Shown here in pieces: positions 34,657 to 45,964 of a DNA stretch of 64,000 nt. The DNA comes from Gari tellinella (lineage: Eukaryota > Mollusca > Bivalvia > Cardiida > Psammobiidae). The DNA is taken from positions 48,151,623 through 48,215,622 of the forward strand of contig OV277861.1 in the NCBI GenBank assembly GCA_922989275.2, given 5' to 3'. The notes under the pieces are model-generated. The model was not told where the DNA came from, ran no database searches, and worked only from the letters and a program-made list of their open reading frames with translations. Numbering within the stretch: the stretch's first letter is position 1; each line of letters starts with the position of its first letter. Position numbers and translations under genes: made by a program.

Positions 34657-35953
34657 TATCATCATCATCATCTTCAGTAATCGCCTCACTCTGCGAAGAG
34701 TATACTCACGATTTGGTTAAAAACTGGTCATGTGCAGCTACTGGCGGACTATGTATATCTAAAAAATCTTCTATATACAGACGATAAAAACTGGTTAAAA
34801 TCGGACACTGATATCTACAGGCTGTGGATACCAGCAACAGCTGTCTTTAAACCATCAAGTGTTGACTGGCTCACAGCATGTTGTGGCAGTTGGTTCCACA
34901 TGACAATGGGCGCAGGGAAGAAGCTGGATTGATAGGCAGACTTGGAGCATGATATCTGGGTAAACTGTTGATTATGTAGTCTAGAAGATCTTGAAAGGCG
35001 GAGTGGAGGAGAGGGTGCGACATCGACTAGGCCATTGTTAATTTTGTACAGCATGGTTACTCTCGCTATGTCACGTCTGTGCTGAAGTGTGTTCCACTGA
35101 AGATTTTGCAGCATGTTAGTCACGGAGCTTGAACGTTGGTATTCTCGTTTCACGAACCTGGCTGCTCGACGTTGTACCATTTCAAGTTGGTGTATGTGCG
35201 ATTCAGCATGTGGTGACCAGACGGATGATGCATACTCCACTATAGGCCGTACTTAGGTCTTAAATGCATTAGCTTTCATATCTGGAGGACATGCAGAAAT
35301 ATTTCTCCGAAGGAAGGACAGGGTGGAGTTAGCTTTTTTTGTAGTATTGTCAATGTGAGTCTTCCAACTAAGAGTAGGTGTGATCGTGACTCCAAGGTAT
35401 TTAGCTGAGTCTGTAGATTTTAGTGGAACACCATGAATACTGTATGTGGATATCTGTGGGTTTCTTTTGTTGGTTACGTGTATTACTTCACACTTGTCTG
35501 GGTTAAAGGACATTAACCACTCAGATTCCCACAGTTGCAGATTGTCTAGGTCTTGTTGTAGTAGCCTGGCATCTTCCTGGTTTTTTATGGGCCTATACAT
35601 AAGGCAGTCGTCGGCAAAAAGACGGACTGTTGATTTGACTCTGGATGGTAAGTCATTTATATAGACAAGGAAGAGTAGCGGTCCTAGTACGCTACCTTGA
35701 GGGACTCCTGAGGTGACTTGAGAGATGCCAGAGCTGGCGCCATCAAGGACCACTTGCTGGGTTCAACACCTGAGAAAATCTGCAATCCAGGAGTGGAGGC
35801 TGCCCCTGACACCGTAAAGATCAAGCTATGGAGGAGACGAGTATGACTGACTTTGTCAAATGCTTTACTAAAATCAAGGAGTACAGCATCGATTTGTTGG
35901 TTCTTGTCAATTCCTCTGGCCAAATCATTGATGGTGATATATATGGGAAACAA
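34657..35953 (-). pseudogene. Non-LTR retrotransposon fragment (reverse transcriptase), decayed
   Basis: 5'-truncated LINE. Visible RT blocks: LLDFSKAFDKVSH, SGVPQGSVLGPLLF, RLFADDCLMY, NPDKCEV, KYLGVTI, then the EYASSVWSPH region after the RT domain. A frameshift lies between about 35690 and 35760, and a TAA interrupts the frame at about 35250. The 3' side ends in a short GATGATGAT tract near 34657. The motif set is that of Jockey/CR1-type LINEs. Confidence 0.85.
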
Positions 35954-36247
35954 CTATAAATCCATTTAACTATCAAAACCATCAATAAGAATGCAAACAA
36001 ATCAAATTTGAAGGAATTAATGTCCCTTCTAATAAGTACATTAAGAGCGATGTTCGCACCCGCCATTTTAATTGATGGTTGACATAGGTATCTACAGGTC
36101 TGTACTCAGGGCACGACAAATTTTATTAAAAGATGGTTGCCCTCAGGGCAACCAGAATTATTTTTTGGTTGCCCTGATTTTTTTTGCACAAAATGATGTA
36201 CCAAATTATCAGTGTAAAGCGAACCCTTCATTCACTGACTGCATTAA

Positions 36248-36332
36248 CCCATAATTTTCACCATAACCAGTTTCTAGTTTTGCAGACAGGTGACCACTTA
36301 AAGCAGGTTATAAGTAAAGTTTTCTGCTTTGG
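36248..36332 (+). repeat. Family A MITE, left half
   Basis: TTAA then CCCATAATTTTCACCATAAC, gtttctagttttgcagacag and cacttaaagcaggttataag; breaks off in the hairpin. Confidence 0.7.
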
Positions 36333-36584
36333 AGCCGAATGACGATAGTCAGGTTTTATACAATTTAATATTTATATAGATCTATCTATAAATTCATACA
36401 TTTTGATAAATAAAAGACTTGCTTGATCAAATACCATTGGTAAGCCACAGTTGTAGTTTAAGGTTGTTGTTGTTGTTAATTTTTGTTTTAAAATGAGCAG
36501 TTTTACATTCCATCCAGCCTATTTTAATTTTTTAAAAAAGGGTAGATTCAAATTCATCCTGTGTTGTTGTTTTTTTAATTATGA

Positions 36585-36740
36585 AAGTTCCTGGCTTGCA
36601 AACAGTTTGGATCGAGATGAGACGCCTGGATCCAAACTGTATGACACTCTGATATTTTCTGGAAGAAAATTCATAAAAATAATAACAGAGAAACTCAGAA
36701 TAGTTGCAGACGACAAAATTGTGCAGACGACCATTGCATA
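36585..36740. repeat. Family F-type hairpin
   Basis: GCAAACAGTTTGGATCGAGA/GGATCCAAACTGTATGAC with the trailing block 'tgatattttctgga...gcagacgac' seen in 53475-53668 and 57908-58107; outer TTAA not recognised. Confidence 0.65.
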
Positions 36741-38011
36741 CCTTCTTCTTCCGCATATGTCATAAAATAGGTGTGGTTAGTTCGTCAGTAGAAAGTGTTG
36801 ACAACCAAATTTCTACCGCGAAAACTGATTGCAAATCAATTTTATGCGCAAGTTACTACTTTGTTGCAATATTTAACTTTACATACATTTACACAAAGAG
36901 TATGCTACAATAGAAGAATTTATATGTTTAATCTTAATGGATGATAGAAAACTACGCTGGAGAAAGTCTTTTTTTTACTCACAAATACACGTATCCGTCA
37001 GAGCAAAAAGTACGGCGCCCCGCCATTTTGTAACTTAAGATTCGTAAGCGTGTCTCTCATAGCGTGGTTATTCAAAGGATTGTGTGGCGGAAATCAATTA
37101 ATAAAATGATAAATGTTAATTTCTGTTAAGCATTCATCAAAATGTTTGTCCTGAACTATCGACCGTATCGAAATAATCTTATTGTTCGCACACGGAATTA
37201 TACAAAATAATTCCGTGGTTCGCACGTGACCGCTTAATTGTCGTAGACCACGTCTTCGATTCGGGGTGATTTTTCTGTTTTTAAAATGGAAAATAATCAT
37301 CTGTATTTCATTTTACGGGGAAAGAAATGTCCGACTCCTGGGTTTTCTTAGCAATTGTCCGGGACTGTCAATCACTTTTTTTGATAACCAATTAAACAAA
37401 CACAATGTGTCAACCCACACGGCAGGCGTGGTCAAACTTCAACCCAACTTTGATTAGTCTGGTTCCCTGTCTCCTATATCGCCGATTATATGAAATAATC
37501 AAACATCCGGGGACCCGACTAAACTTTGATATCAATAACCGTGCCCGCCTCCAAATTATACTTCCATTTCCTCACGACGTATTTCCCCCTTGTTGAACCC
37601 CGCTATTAGAAATAAACCCTTTGATCTATTTGTGTTTATTTCAATGTCAATACCGTCAACGTCATGATTCGAAATGTGTTGTGTACTAGTTAGCAGACAT
37701 TTTTTGAGTGATGGACTATAAAACTACTTCTAGTTCTACTGTGGAATATATTTCAACTTTGATCACACGGTAAAACAGCGACATATTTATTTGCCGTAAC
37801 AAACTTGTACCGCATTGAATTATATAAGCGTACTTCCATTTTTTACCGTTTTCTGTATCGTTCGTAGCTTGTTGTAAACGTAGACAAAAACGTGTGTGAC
37901 AGTCTATGTTTTACTAACACATTACGTTCACGCAACATCTTCCCTTTCGTTTGCGTAAATTTGCAAGTGTACCCGACTGTAACCGCCGATTCGTCTACAC
38001 AATATTTACTG

Positions 38012-38830
38012 CAGGGTTGGCAAGTTTTTGCCAAGGGTGGAAAAAACCATGGAAAAAACCGGAATAAACCGGCAAGGAAAAAACTGGGTGGCAAAAACTG
38101 GCAAAAACTAAAAATTTTGAGTGGCAAAAACTGAAATTAAAATCAACTTTCAGAAATGTAAAGAGGAATTACACACTCATGAAATAAATTCACACCTGTA
38201 TGCACTTTTCATGCACTGCATTAGTGGGCTGTAGTTGTGTAATGTGGACCTGCCAATGAGTGACAAGTGTCAGAAGAATACACAATACACAGCTACAGTC
38301 AATGTAAAGGTAATCCAAATATAAACTGACATTTTTCAAAAACATATATGAATCACAGAATCAAGTGGCACTGTTGATATTAGATAATAACCTTGAATAA
38401 ATAAAAATTAATTCAAAAGAAATTCAAAAAATAAAATTCTTATAATTATTCTACTTGAAACATGTATTGTTTGTTCGTAACTGCTTCTTACAGGTTGTTT
38501 CAAACAGACAGTTCTAAATAAGCAGCAACAAAAAAGTTTTCTTTTATGGAGAAAACAATTGAAATGTGTACTTTTTTTTATTCTCATTTGTGGACTAGTT
38601 TTTATTACTGTTTCTATTTTATATATTACCTTGCATAATTTTGATGACTGAAATTAAGATAAAATAGTTGATAGCATCCAAGACCTTGCTTTTCACATTT
38701 TTACCCTGATATAGTCACTGTCTTGGGTTTTTGCCATTTTAGCCGGTTTATTCCAGTTTTTGCCGGTTTTTTCCAGTTTTTGCCACTGGCAACGAAAAAA
38801 CTAGTTTTTGCCGGCAAAAACCCAACCCTG
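38012..38830. mobile_element. hAT MITE with 8-bp duplication
   Basis: 819 bp between perfect ATTTACTG duplications (38004-38011, 38831-38838). Ends CAGGGTTGGCAAGTTTTTG and AAAACCCAACCCTG. Subterminal repeats of a TGGCAAAAACTGG motif occur on both sides in opposite orientation, as expected for transposase-binding arrays of hAT elements. No open frame of note. Confidence 0.9.
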
Positions 38831-39390
38831 ATTTACTGCCATGACAACCTGGAAGCGTGGTGTTTATTTGACCGTGAAGTGCTAATTGGGGTGTCTAATC
38901 AGCGATTATCAAGACCTGTGTCACCCGCACTACTATACAAACACTGATAAGTGTCCACGGGGGTCTTTGTCCCTTCAATTTAACAATTAGCCTTGATCTA
39001 GTTGACCAAATTCGTTACGCTCTATCGAAATTTAAGATTTTATAACGTAGTGATTTTCTGAAAATGGAATTACCCGGGCTACTCAAATTGGAATTTAAGG
39101 GGTGCCCGCCGGGCTTCAGTTTGAAAAATATGGGTGCCCAAGCCTAAAATGTGGTTGCCCGTCGGGCTCCGGGCACAGGATTTGTCGTGCCCTGCTGTAC
39201 GCTCCGCAACGCTGACACTTTCGCACCTTGTCGCTAGTAACTGACTTGGTTTATCACACCTTCATCTTATATTTAAGAGCATTCTGGATCTAAACCATAT
39301 GTATTGCATTTTATATTACATCTAGCCAAATGTAAATCAAATATACTGTGAGGATGGGCAAGCCGTCCGGTTCCGGAAGTCTAGCCACTT

Positions 39391-40217
39391 CCAAAATGAA
39401 AACTAAAACAAATTCTTGTGGCACAATTTGCCAGTGGTAAAATCAGATCTAAATTTTCGTTTTAAATCACATATGGGTCTCTAAGCCATTGCATGTGTTT
39501 CATGGCCATACGTTTGACAGTGAGCCAAATATCTAGGGTTTGGTCCCCAAGACTGATCCAACAATTTAGTGTCGGTGTATCAACAAGACGTTTATTAAAT
39601 GCAGAGTACCATTAAATTATTTCTGGCTTTGGTATATAATCATGCAATAACCAATTACCATTGTGTTTCTTTCACGCTTTACTTCAGAATTGGGCTCAAA
39701 TAAACGAAATAAAAGAGACTACATGAAGGCCAGCTCCATTCAACTTTTCCCTAACACCCGTGTAAATACTCCAATTATGATGACGTCATCTTATTTTGTG
39801 TAAAAAGATAATACACGGCTTGTACCCTTTGGTTACTGCAAAAAAAATGCGGCTCTATCATTATAATCCTTTTACGCGTTATCATATGAAGTGTCGTGCT
39901 ATAAGTTTTCAAAATTATGTTCGAATATTCGGCAAGATATGTTAAAATATCTGTGTGCCATTTTTTTTATATAAAATTGAAATAAATTGGCCAAATAAAT
40001 TTTACATAATAAACCAGCTAATAACTCTATCTGAACAACATCATAAGGTGGTCAGAGTTGTCTCTCTTTGTTCAAGTATAGTTCCATGGATAAACTATTA
40101 ATGCAAAAAGGTTGATTGATACAAAACAGAATGCAGAAATTTTAGTGGCTCTTCATTACTTTTATCCTGTATTAACATAGCATTGATGATTACTTGAGCA
40201 CTACCGCAATGGGCACA
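39391..40217. other. No recognised feature
   Basis: AT-rich; no exon, RNA gene or named repeat recognised. May contain the missing 5' exon or promoter of the kinesin gene, but nothing in the sequence shows it. Confidence 0.4.
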
Positions 40218-40454
40218 TACATACCCCTTTAATTTATTCTTCAACAAAAGAAAATACATGAAGTTCCACTTTATACAGTCATGAATTTGTATCATAAGAA
40301 ATAATATCTATGCCAGTATCCTAGCAGAAATGATAGCTTAAAGCAGACTGAAAGTAAAGCAGAATGTGCTTAAGGCACATTCTGCTTTACTTTCAATCTG
40401 CTTTCAGTGGTCGCCTATCTTCAATACTAGAGATGAGCTATGGGGTAAAGGGTT
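40218..40454 (-). repeat. Family A MITE
   Basis: Left end worn (cataccccttta), hairpin cttaaagcagactgaaagta with centre TGTGCTTAAGGCACA, end gctatggggtaaaggg. Confidence 0.85.
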
Positions 40455-40461
40455 TAGACAG

Positions 40462-40484
40462 ATGATGATGATGATGATGATGGT
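40462..40484. repeat. (GAT)n microsatellite
   Basis: Seven GAT units (gatgatgatgatgatgatga), followed 12 bp later by a short ATC run; together a small foldback between a family A and a family D element. Confidence 0.9.
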
Positions 40485-40516
40485 AAAACCCAACTCATCA
40501 TCATCATCCATATTAA

Positions 40517-40756
40517 CCCTTTCCTCCCTAAAACCTCAAATGGACAATTCCAGTTTTCAATTTACAACATGTAGTCTAATTCATTTTTGACTTTTTGGGT
40601 TGATTTTTACAAAATGATATGTCAGAATGACAAACAGTGTACATCCTGAGGAGCCCTCTGATCAGGATGTACACTGTTTCATATGACAAGTATACTTCTC
40701 ACAGGTATGCTGTTTGCAAATGACACATATAATGTGCTTGACTAGGGTTCAAAGAG
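40517..40756. repeat. Family D MITE, complete
   Basis: TTAA flanks (40513-40516, 40757-40760). CCCTTTCCTCCCTAAAACCT to GACTAGGGTTCAAAGAG; hairpin ACAAACAGTGTACATCCTGA shortened at the loop. Confidence 0.85.
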
Positions 40757-41070
40757 TTAAGGACTGTTATAGGTATTGCAGTGGTTACTAAGCTCAGGTG
40801 GTCTTTTAGTTGCTATGTCGCTCTTATAGAAGAATTACAAAATAATTTTACACTTGAGACCTGGGGCATGGATAGGGACATATGAAGCCTTTTTTTTTTA
40901 ACCCATTACCCCATAAATACGCCTTTTTACACCTTTAATTTAATCCTCCACTAAAGAAAAAAGTTTCAATTCATACAGCCATGAATATGTATCAGAAGAA
41001 ATATTTTCTACATTCTACCAGATGGTAGCTAGCTTAAAGCAGGCTGAAAGTAAAGTAGAATGCGCCTTAA

Positions 41071-41609
41071 AGCGACTCGCAACCAGATGGTGCATTAAAA
41101 AAAGTAATTTGTAAATATGTGTCAAACGCTTATATAAATGGTAAAGAATTAGTTTAGGATAAGAAATTCTGTTTAAAAAAAATGTATTTCAATAAAAAAA
41201 AATATTGGTATCTGGTGGGATTCGAACCCGGGGCCCGGCATTGGCGGACAGAAGGCAAAATAGGGGAAACGGCTTAGACCAATGGACCACGGAACTATCC
41301 GTTTATCTCGGATCGATTTAACGTATTTCAATGTGTAGCGATCGAAAGTGCATACAACTTCGTAATTCGGCTCGTGTTTATGTCTGAGCCCGTGTAGAGA
41401 AGCAACAACAACAACTATACCGTCTACTAGTCGGTATAGAAAAACGATGGAAAATATCTAAAAAATCTAAGATTCGGTGACGATTCTTGAGACTTTTTTT
41501 GGACTGATCATATTTTTTTAATGTCAGAAGCCAAATAATGCCACAAATTTGCTTTTATTTGAGTATTTTATTTTATTTTGACAAGTACACCATCCGGTTG
41601 CGAGTCCCT
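41071..41609. mobile_element. 539-bp TTAA-flanked element (piggyBac-type?) with GACTCGCAACC ends
   Basis: Bounded by TTAA (41067-41070, 41610-41613) with inverted ends AGCGACTCGCAACCAGATGG and CCATCCGGTTGCGAGTCCCT (two mismatches). It carries a tRNA-like sequence on the minus strand (41212-41294). TTAA duplication fits piggyBac or Kolobok; the ends lack the CCC of piggyBac, so the superfamily is open. Confidence 0.85.
41212..41294 (-). mobile_element. tRNA-like sequence inside the 539-bp element
   Basis: Minus strand: A box TGGTCCATTGG and B box GGGTTCGAATCCC about 60 bases apart, an interval that suggests a long variable or intron region or decay. Stems do not form cleanly, so probably a tRNA-derived relic. 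Confidence 0.5.
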
Positions 41610-41716
41610 TTAAGGTGCATTCTGCTCTACTTTCAACCTGCTTTCAATGGTCACCTGTCTTCAAAACTAGAAACAGGCTATGGGACAATGGGTTAAGTGA
41701 AAAGTGAAGCAATGTA

Positions 41717-41904
41717 CAGTAAACCCTCTCTAGAACAACCACTAAATTGTGTTAATTATCAGGTGTTAAAGGCAGGTGACTGCTTTAAGCAAGGTGAATG
41801 TTAAAAAATTATTTGTTTAACGTTCCCCTTGCTGTAAGCTGTCACTGGTCTTTTACTAAGTCAATTAGCCTCCTTTTTAGCCGGTCTTAGCTGAGAGGTT
41901 TACA
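41717..41904. repeat. Family B MITE, diverged
   Basis: TA then CAGTAAACCCTCTCTAGAAC; hairpin gctttaagcaaggtgaatgtt around aaaaattatttg; right end only partly preserved. Confidence 0.7.
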
Positions 41905-41971
41905 AAGTGCATAGCTGCCCTCGCTATAATACTTTTCTGATCACTAACTGATAACCCTTTGACTACTTTAA

Positions 41972-42205
41972 CCCATAACCCCATAAATACGCCTTTAATT
42001 TATTTCTCCACTGAGGAAAATGGTTCCAATTTACACAGTTATAAATATGTATGATAAGAAATATTTTCATAATTCTAGCAAATGGTAACTTAAAGTAGGC
42101 TGAAAGTAAAGCAAAATGTGCCTTTAGGCTCATTCTGCTTTACGTTCAGCCTGCTTTAAGTAGCAACCTACTTTCAAAATCAGAAACAGGCTGTGGGGTA
42201 ATGGG
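41972..42205 (-). repeat. Family A MITE
   Basis: TTAA flanks; CCCATAACCCCATAAATACG to GGCTGTGGGGTAATGGG; both strands keep the hairpin with some mismatches. Confidence 0.88.
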
Positions 42206-42385
42206 TTAATAAACACATTTGTTCAAAACGTCTAACATACGCTCAAAATCTGCTTTTTCTTTTGCTTACATGTAGAAATAGTGTATTATCAGAGAGTGAC
42301 ACACAGATTGGATCACATTTTTGGGGGCCTCATCTGGATCAAAGCTGTTTGCAAAAGTGCTTGATACTCATCTCTAGCATTCAAA

Positions 42386-42606
42386 GGCCTCTTATTTACA
42401 CCTTTAATTTATTCATCCACTAATGAAAATAGTTCCAGTATGACTATACGCCATAAGATATATTTTCAGTATCCTAGCAGATGACAGCTTAATGCAGGCT
42501 GAAAGTAAAACAGAATGCACATTAAGGCACACTCTGCTTTACTTTCAACCTGCTTTCAGTGGTCACCTGTCTTCAATACTAGAAATGGGCTATGACTGGT
42601 AAAGGG
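42386..42606 (-). repeat. Family A MITE
   Basis: Left end degraded; hairpin cttaatgcaggctgaaagta; ends ggctatgactggtaaaggg at a TTAA that is also the left flank of the next element. Confidence 0.82.
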
Positions 42607-42610
42607 TTAA

Positions 42611-42925
42611 CCCTTAGCCTGCCACTCACGACTATATCTCCATATGCAAACAGCTTGGATCCGGATGAGACGCCGAGTAACTCGGCGTCTCATCCGGATC
42701 AAAGCTGTTTGACACTCAGACAACATTTTCAGCAATTTTGAGCAAATTTGTAACTTGAAGCAGACGATATAGGAGCCCTCTGATCAGGATCTACACTATT
42801 TTCTAATTGAGACCAGCATTTATTAAACTACCCAGAATTCCAAACAGACTGGTTCATGTTTTGGTAATTAAAAAGATCCACAAGGGAACTGAATAACCCA
42901 AAATACTTACTTAGTGTTGAAAGAG
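42611..42925. repeat. Chimeric family F/G MITE
   Basis: Left half is family F (CCCTTAGCCTGCCACTCACG ... hairpin CGAGTAACTCGGCGTC ... gcagacgatat). The right half, from aggagccctctgatcagga, is the right side of family G (tgttttggtaatta...ttgaaagag) before TTAA. The junction is near 42770. Confidence 0.7.
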
Positions 42926-43117
42926 TTAACACTAAAGGATACTACTGAAGGAAATATGATGGAATATAATATAAATAATTCACAACTAGGTTTGTATGGT
43001 GTATATAGTTTTATTACCTAATGTACTGAACACATCAATATACAGACATAACACAGGCTACACAAGTCTTCACTGTCAGTTTCACATGATTGATGCTCAT
43101 GAAATGTAAGTCTACAC

Positions 43118-43305
43118 CAGGGCTCCAAATAAGTGTGAGTAAACTTTAAACATTTCCAAATTTTTCTCCTTCATTTCTCTATAAAACTTATGTTGTAACT
43201 ACTCATTAGAATCTTCTAGACGATTCTAATGAGTAGTAACATCATAGGTTTGGTTGAGGAAAAAAGAGTTCAAAATTTGAAATACCCACCTTACATGGAG
43301 CTCTA
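43118..43305. repeat. Family E MITE with 6-bp duplication
   Basis: CAGGGCTCCAAATAAGTGTG to CTTACATGGAGCTCTA, CTACAC on both sides (43112-43117, 43306-43311). Centre CATTAGAATCTTCTAGACGA. Confidence 0.85.
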
Positions 43306-43515
43306 CTACACAGTAACAGTATCCATTCTGTGAAAAGACATGTTTCTGGATTAAACAATTCAAAACTTTCCATTAAATAACCTTTGGTACAGAATAAGAA
43401 ATTCTTTTGAAGATTTATCTCCATGTAACTATATAAAAGACAGATTTTCTGATTAGATAAACTAAAGTTTTCTATTTAAGTATTTTGTACAGCATTAGGG
43501 AATTTAATTTGTTTG

Positions 43516-43695
43516 CAGGGCTGCCATAAGTTGATCTGAGAAATCCTAAGATTTCAAAACTTTCTATTTTTCAAGTGTGATTACTTAAAGCAGGTTGAAA
43601 ATAAAGCATAATGCGCCATAAGCCTGCTTTAAGCTACCATCTGCTGGGATAAAAATCCGAAGATTCTGGAAAAATCTGGAAAAATGGCAGACCTG
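43516..43695. repeat. Family C MITE carrying an A-type core
   Basis: CAGGGCTGCCATAAGTTGAT to GGAAAAATGGCAGACCTG with TGTTTG duplications on both sides. The middle holds part of the A hairpin (cttaaagcaggttgaaaata ... gcctgctttaagctaccatc). Confidence 0.8.
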
Positions 43696-44489
43696 TGTTT
43701 GTAGATTCAAAAGTATACAATACTGATTGAAAGAAATACTTCTCTCAAAACTCCCTTACAGATTCAATATTAAACAGTTTTAGTGTACTATAACATGGCC
43801 TTAAAACAAAGATATGGCTACCTTTGCCAACAAGAGTCCAACTTTTAATTCAGTAACTCGGAGATTGCACTTATACATACTGCATCTCATTTTACATTGT
43901 AACTCAAAAAAGTTCAATTGTGAATAATACATGTTGAGACATCATAAGTTTCAAGTTTCGCATTTTATTCAATTAATTCCATTGAGAGTTAAAGCCCATG
44001 AACAAACCTAGGTCAAAATATTTATAGCTAAATATACCACACTCTAAAACTAGTGTCCATTATATAAGCCATGTCACAACAATAAAAAATACCTATAGAC
44101 ATTGCAAACAGTGTAGACCCAGATCAGCTGGTATAATACTGACAACTAATGTTACTGCATCAGCATATCATTGAAAAGGCCAAAATACCCTTGTCTTATA
44201 TGACCTTAATTGATTTCACTTGTTATGATTTTACATTGTTTTAACAGTATTTCAGTTATATCACTACATCCGGCTAATGACAGGTGAAGGAAGAACCTAG
44301 ATGCCTTTCATACACAAATCTGCAACTGGGTAGAACCAATGACTTTCTGCAAGCCAGCTGGAAGGCTTCTCCACATGAAAAATCCGAAGTGCCAAGATCA
44401 GACTTTTAACTCACAGTGGTGAGGAGCTTAGTGATTGTCAGTCACTCAGTTACTAGAACAACTTGGACATGAAGGACCCACTTATGACT
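43696..44489. other. No gene recognised; a short G-type hairpin arm
   Basis: Unique-looking AT-rich sequence with one 'gcaaacagtgtagacccaga' arm near 44103. It could include 3' UTR of the transgelin gene, but no such boundary can be shown. Confidence 0.4.
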
Positions 44490-44493
44490 TTAA

Positions 44494-44738
44494 CCCTTTA
44501 CCCAATAACCCGTTTATAACATTAGATATAGGTGATCACTTAAAGCAGGTTGAAAGTAAAGCAGAATGTGCCTTCAGGCACATTCTGCTTTACTTTCAGC
44601 CTGCTTTTAACTATTATCTGCTAGGCTATATAAAAATATTTGTTATTGTAATTGTTCATGAGGGTATAAACTGGAACTATTTTCTTCAGCGGAGGAATAA
44701 ATTAAATACGCAAAAAGTCGTTTCTATGGGGAAAAGGG
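44494..44738 (+). repeat. Family A MITE, complete
   Basis: TTAA flanks; CCCTTTACCCAATAACCCGT to TTCTATGGGGAAAAGGG; hairpin centre TGTGCCTTCAGGCACA. Confidence 0.9.
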
Positions 44739-44916
44739 TTAAATAAAACTGTGATCAGATATTGTGTTTTCAATCAGGACTGCTGATTTAGGTCTGCACT
44801 GTTTCTTATGTCTCAAAGTATATAGTGACAAGGCTATTATATCTGTTTGGTCCATCTTTACATTGATCCCATTCTTTCAAATAATACATACACTATTACA
44901 ATAAAATTTGTGCTAA

Positions 44917-45164
44917 CCCATTACCCAATAAATACACCGTTTAATGCCTCTAATTTATTCCGACACTGAAGAAAATAATTCCACTCTATACAGTCATGAA
45001 TATGTATCATGATAAATGTTTCATATATCCTAGCACATGGTAGCTTAAAGTAGGCTGAAAGTAAAGCAGAATGCGCCTTAAAACACATTCTGCATTACTT
45101 TCAACCTGCTTTAATTGATCACCTGTCTTCAAAACTAGAAACTGTGAGGCTATGGAGTAATGGG
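44917..45164 (-). repeat. Family A MITE, complete
   Basis: CTAA left, TTAA right; CCCATTACCCAATAAATACA to GGCTATGGAGTAATGGG; centre TGCGCCTTAAAACACA is mispaired. Confidence 0.88.
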
Positions 45165-45330
45165 TTAAACAGCCATTCATTGAAGAAGCATTGCTGCATA
45201 CTGCAAAACAAAAGTGAAGCAGATAGTTTCTTTAGGAGCTTTCTACATTACTCTTGTTTTACATTAAGCAGTTATCAGTCTAAAGACAGCATAAGTACCT
45301 TCATAAAATATCCACATAACACAGATTTAA

Positions 45331-45557
45331 CCCATTACCCTGTTTCTATTTTTGAAAGTAGTTGACCACTTAAAGCAGGTTGAAAGTAAAGCAGAATGCG
45401 CCGAAAGGCGCATTCTGCTTTTCTTTCAGCCTGCTTTAAGCTATTATCTGCTAGAATATAGAAAATATTTCTTATGATTCTTATTTGTAACAGTATAAAT
45501 TGGAACTATTTTCTTCAGTAGATGAATAAATTAAAGGCGTATTTATTGGGTAATGGG
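45331..45557 (+). repeat. Family A MITE, complete
   Basis: TTAA flanks; CCCATTACCCTGTTTCTATT to TATTGGGTAATGGG; centre TGCGCCGAAAGGCGCA keeps full pairing with different bases from most copies. Confidence 0.9.
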
Positions 45558-45760
45558 TTAACCCTATTTATGCTAGTAATAGTAAGCATATGTTGCGATT
45601 TGGAGACAGACATCACTTTGATTTCCCATGACTGTAAATTGCTGTAAAAGTATTTACACATATATGCTTTAAACTGTTTTGAGGAGCAAAAGTCAAACCT
45701 CAAACTATTTTGATCTGATGGGTATATTTATAAGTATATACACCTACAAGCTACATTGAA

Positions 45761-45964
45761 CAGTAAACCCTTCTAGTACAGCCATGGAAAAGGTAACTAT
45801 TTGATGGTATCAAAGACAGGTGACTGCTTAAAGCAAGATGAAAGTAAAGCAGAAAGCTCCCAAAGGAGCATACTGCTTTACTCCCATATTGTTTTTAGCA
45901 GCAACCTATTCAAAACATTGAAAACTTTACCTTATTAAGAAATCGTAATAGAAGGGCTTTACTG
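45761..45964. repeat. Family B MITE
   Basis: CAGTAAACCCTTCTAGTACA to AGAAGGGCTTTACTG before TA; hairpin cttaaagcaagatgaaagta, centre agctcccaaaggagca. Confidence 0.8.

Larger units (their letters stand above)
36107..39194. mobile_element. hAT-like 3.1-kb non-autonomous element
   Basis: Ends CAGGGCACGACAAAT and its inverse ATTTGTCGTGCCCTG, with subterminal ggttgccctcagggcaacc (left) and ggttgcccgtcgggctccgg (right). CTGTAC flanks both sides, consistent with an imperfect 8-bp duplication. It contains a family A fragment, a family F hairpin and a complete hAT MITE. No transposase was found inside. Confidence 0.65.
34491..39390. mobile_element. Outermost element of a nested stack (CAGTGGCTAGAC ends)
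   Basis: Left end CAGTGGCTAGACGTCCGGAA (then ccggacggctagcccaccctcacagtg) is matched inversely at 39345-39390 (actgtgaggatgggcaagccgtccggttccggaagtctagccact). The left end also carries an inner inverted copy (34540-34605), so it is itself a foldback. Between the ends lie a LINE fragment, a family A fragment and a 3.1-kb hAT-like element. No duplication could be fixed at the flanks. Confidence 0.6.
40902..41692 (-). repeat. Family A MITE split by a TTAA element
   Basis: TTAA flanks. The left half ends at tgcgccTTAA and the right half restarts TTAAggtgcattctgc, so the insertion is exactly at the loop of the palindrome. Confidence 0.88.

Noticed and set aside
34365..34787. 140-codon plus-strand frame
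   Set aside because: Runs through family T, a foldback end and the antisense of a LINE 3' end; not a gene.
37843..38134. Overlapping 80-94 codon frames on both strands
   Set aside because: They end in the low-complexity GGCAAAAAC subterminal repeats of the hAT MITE at 38012-38830.
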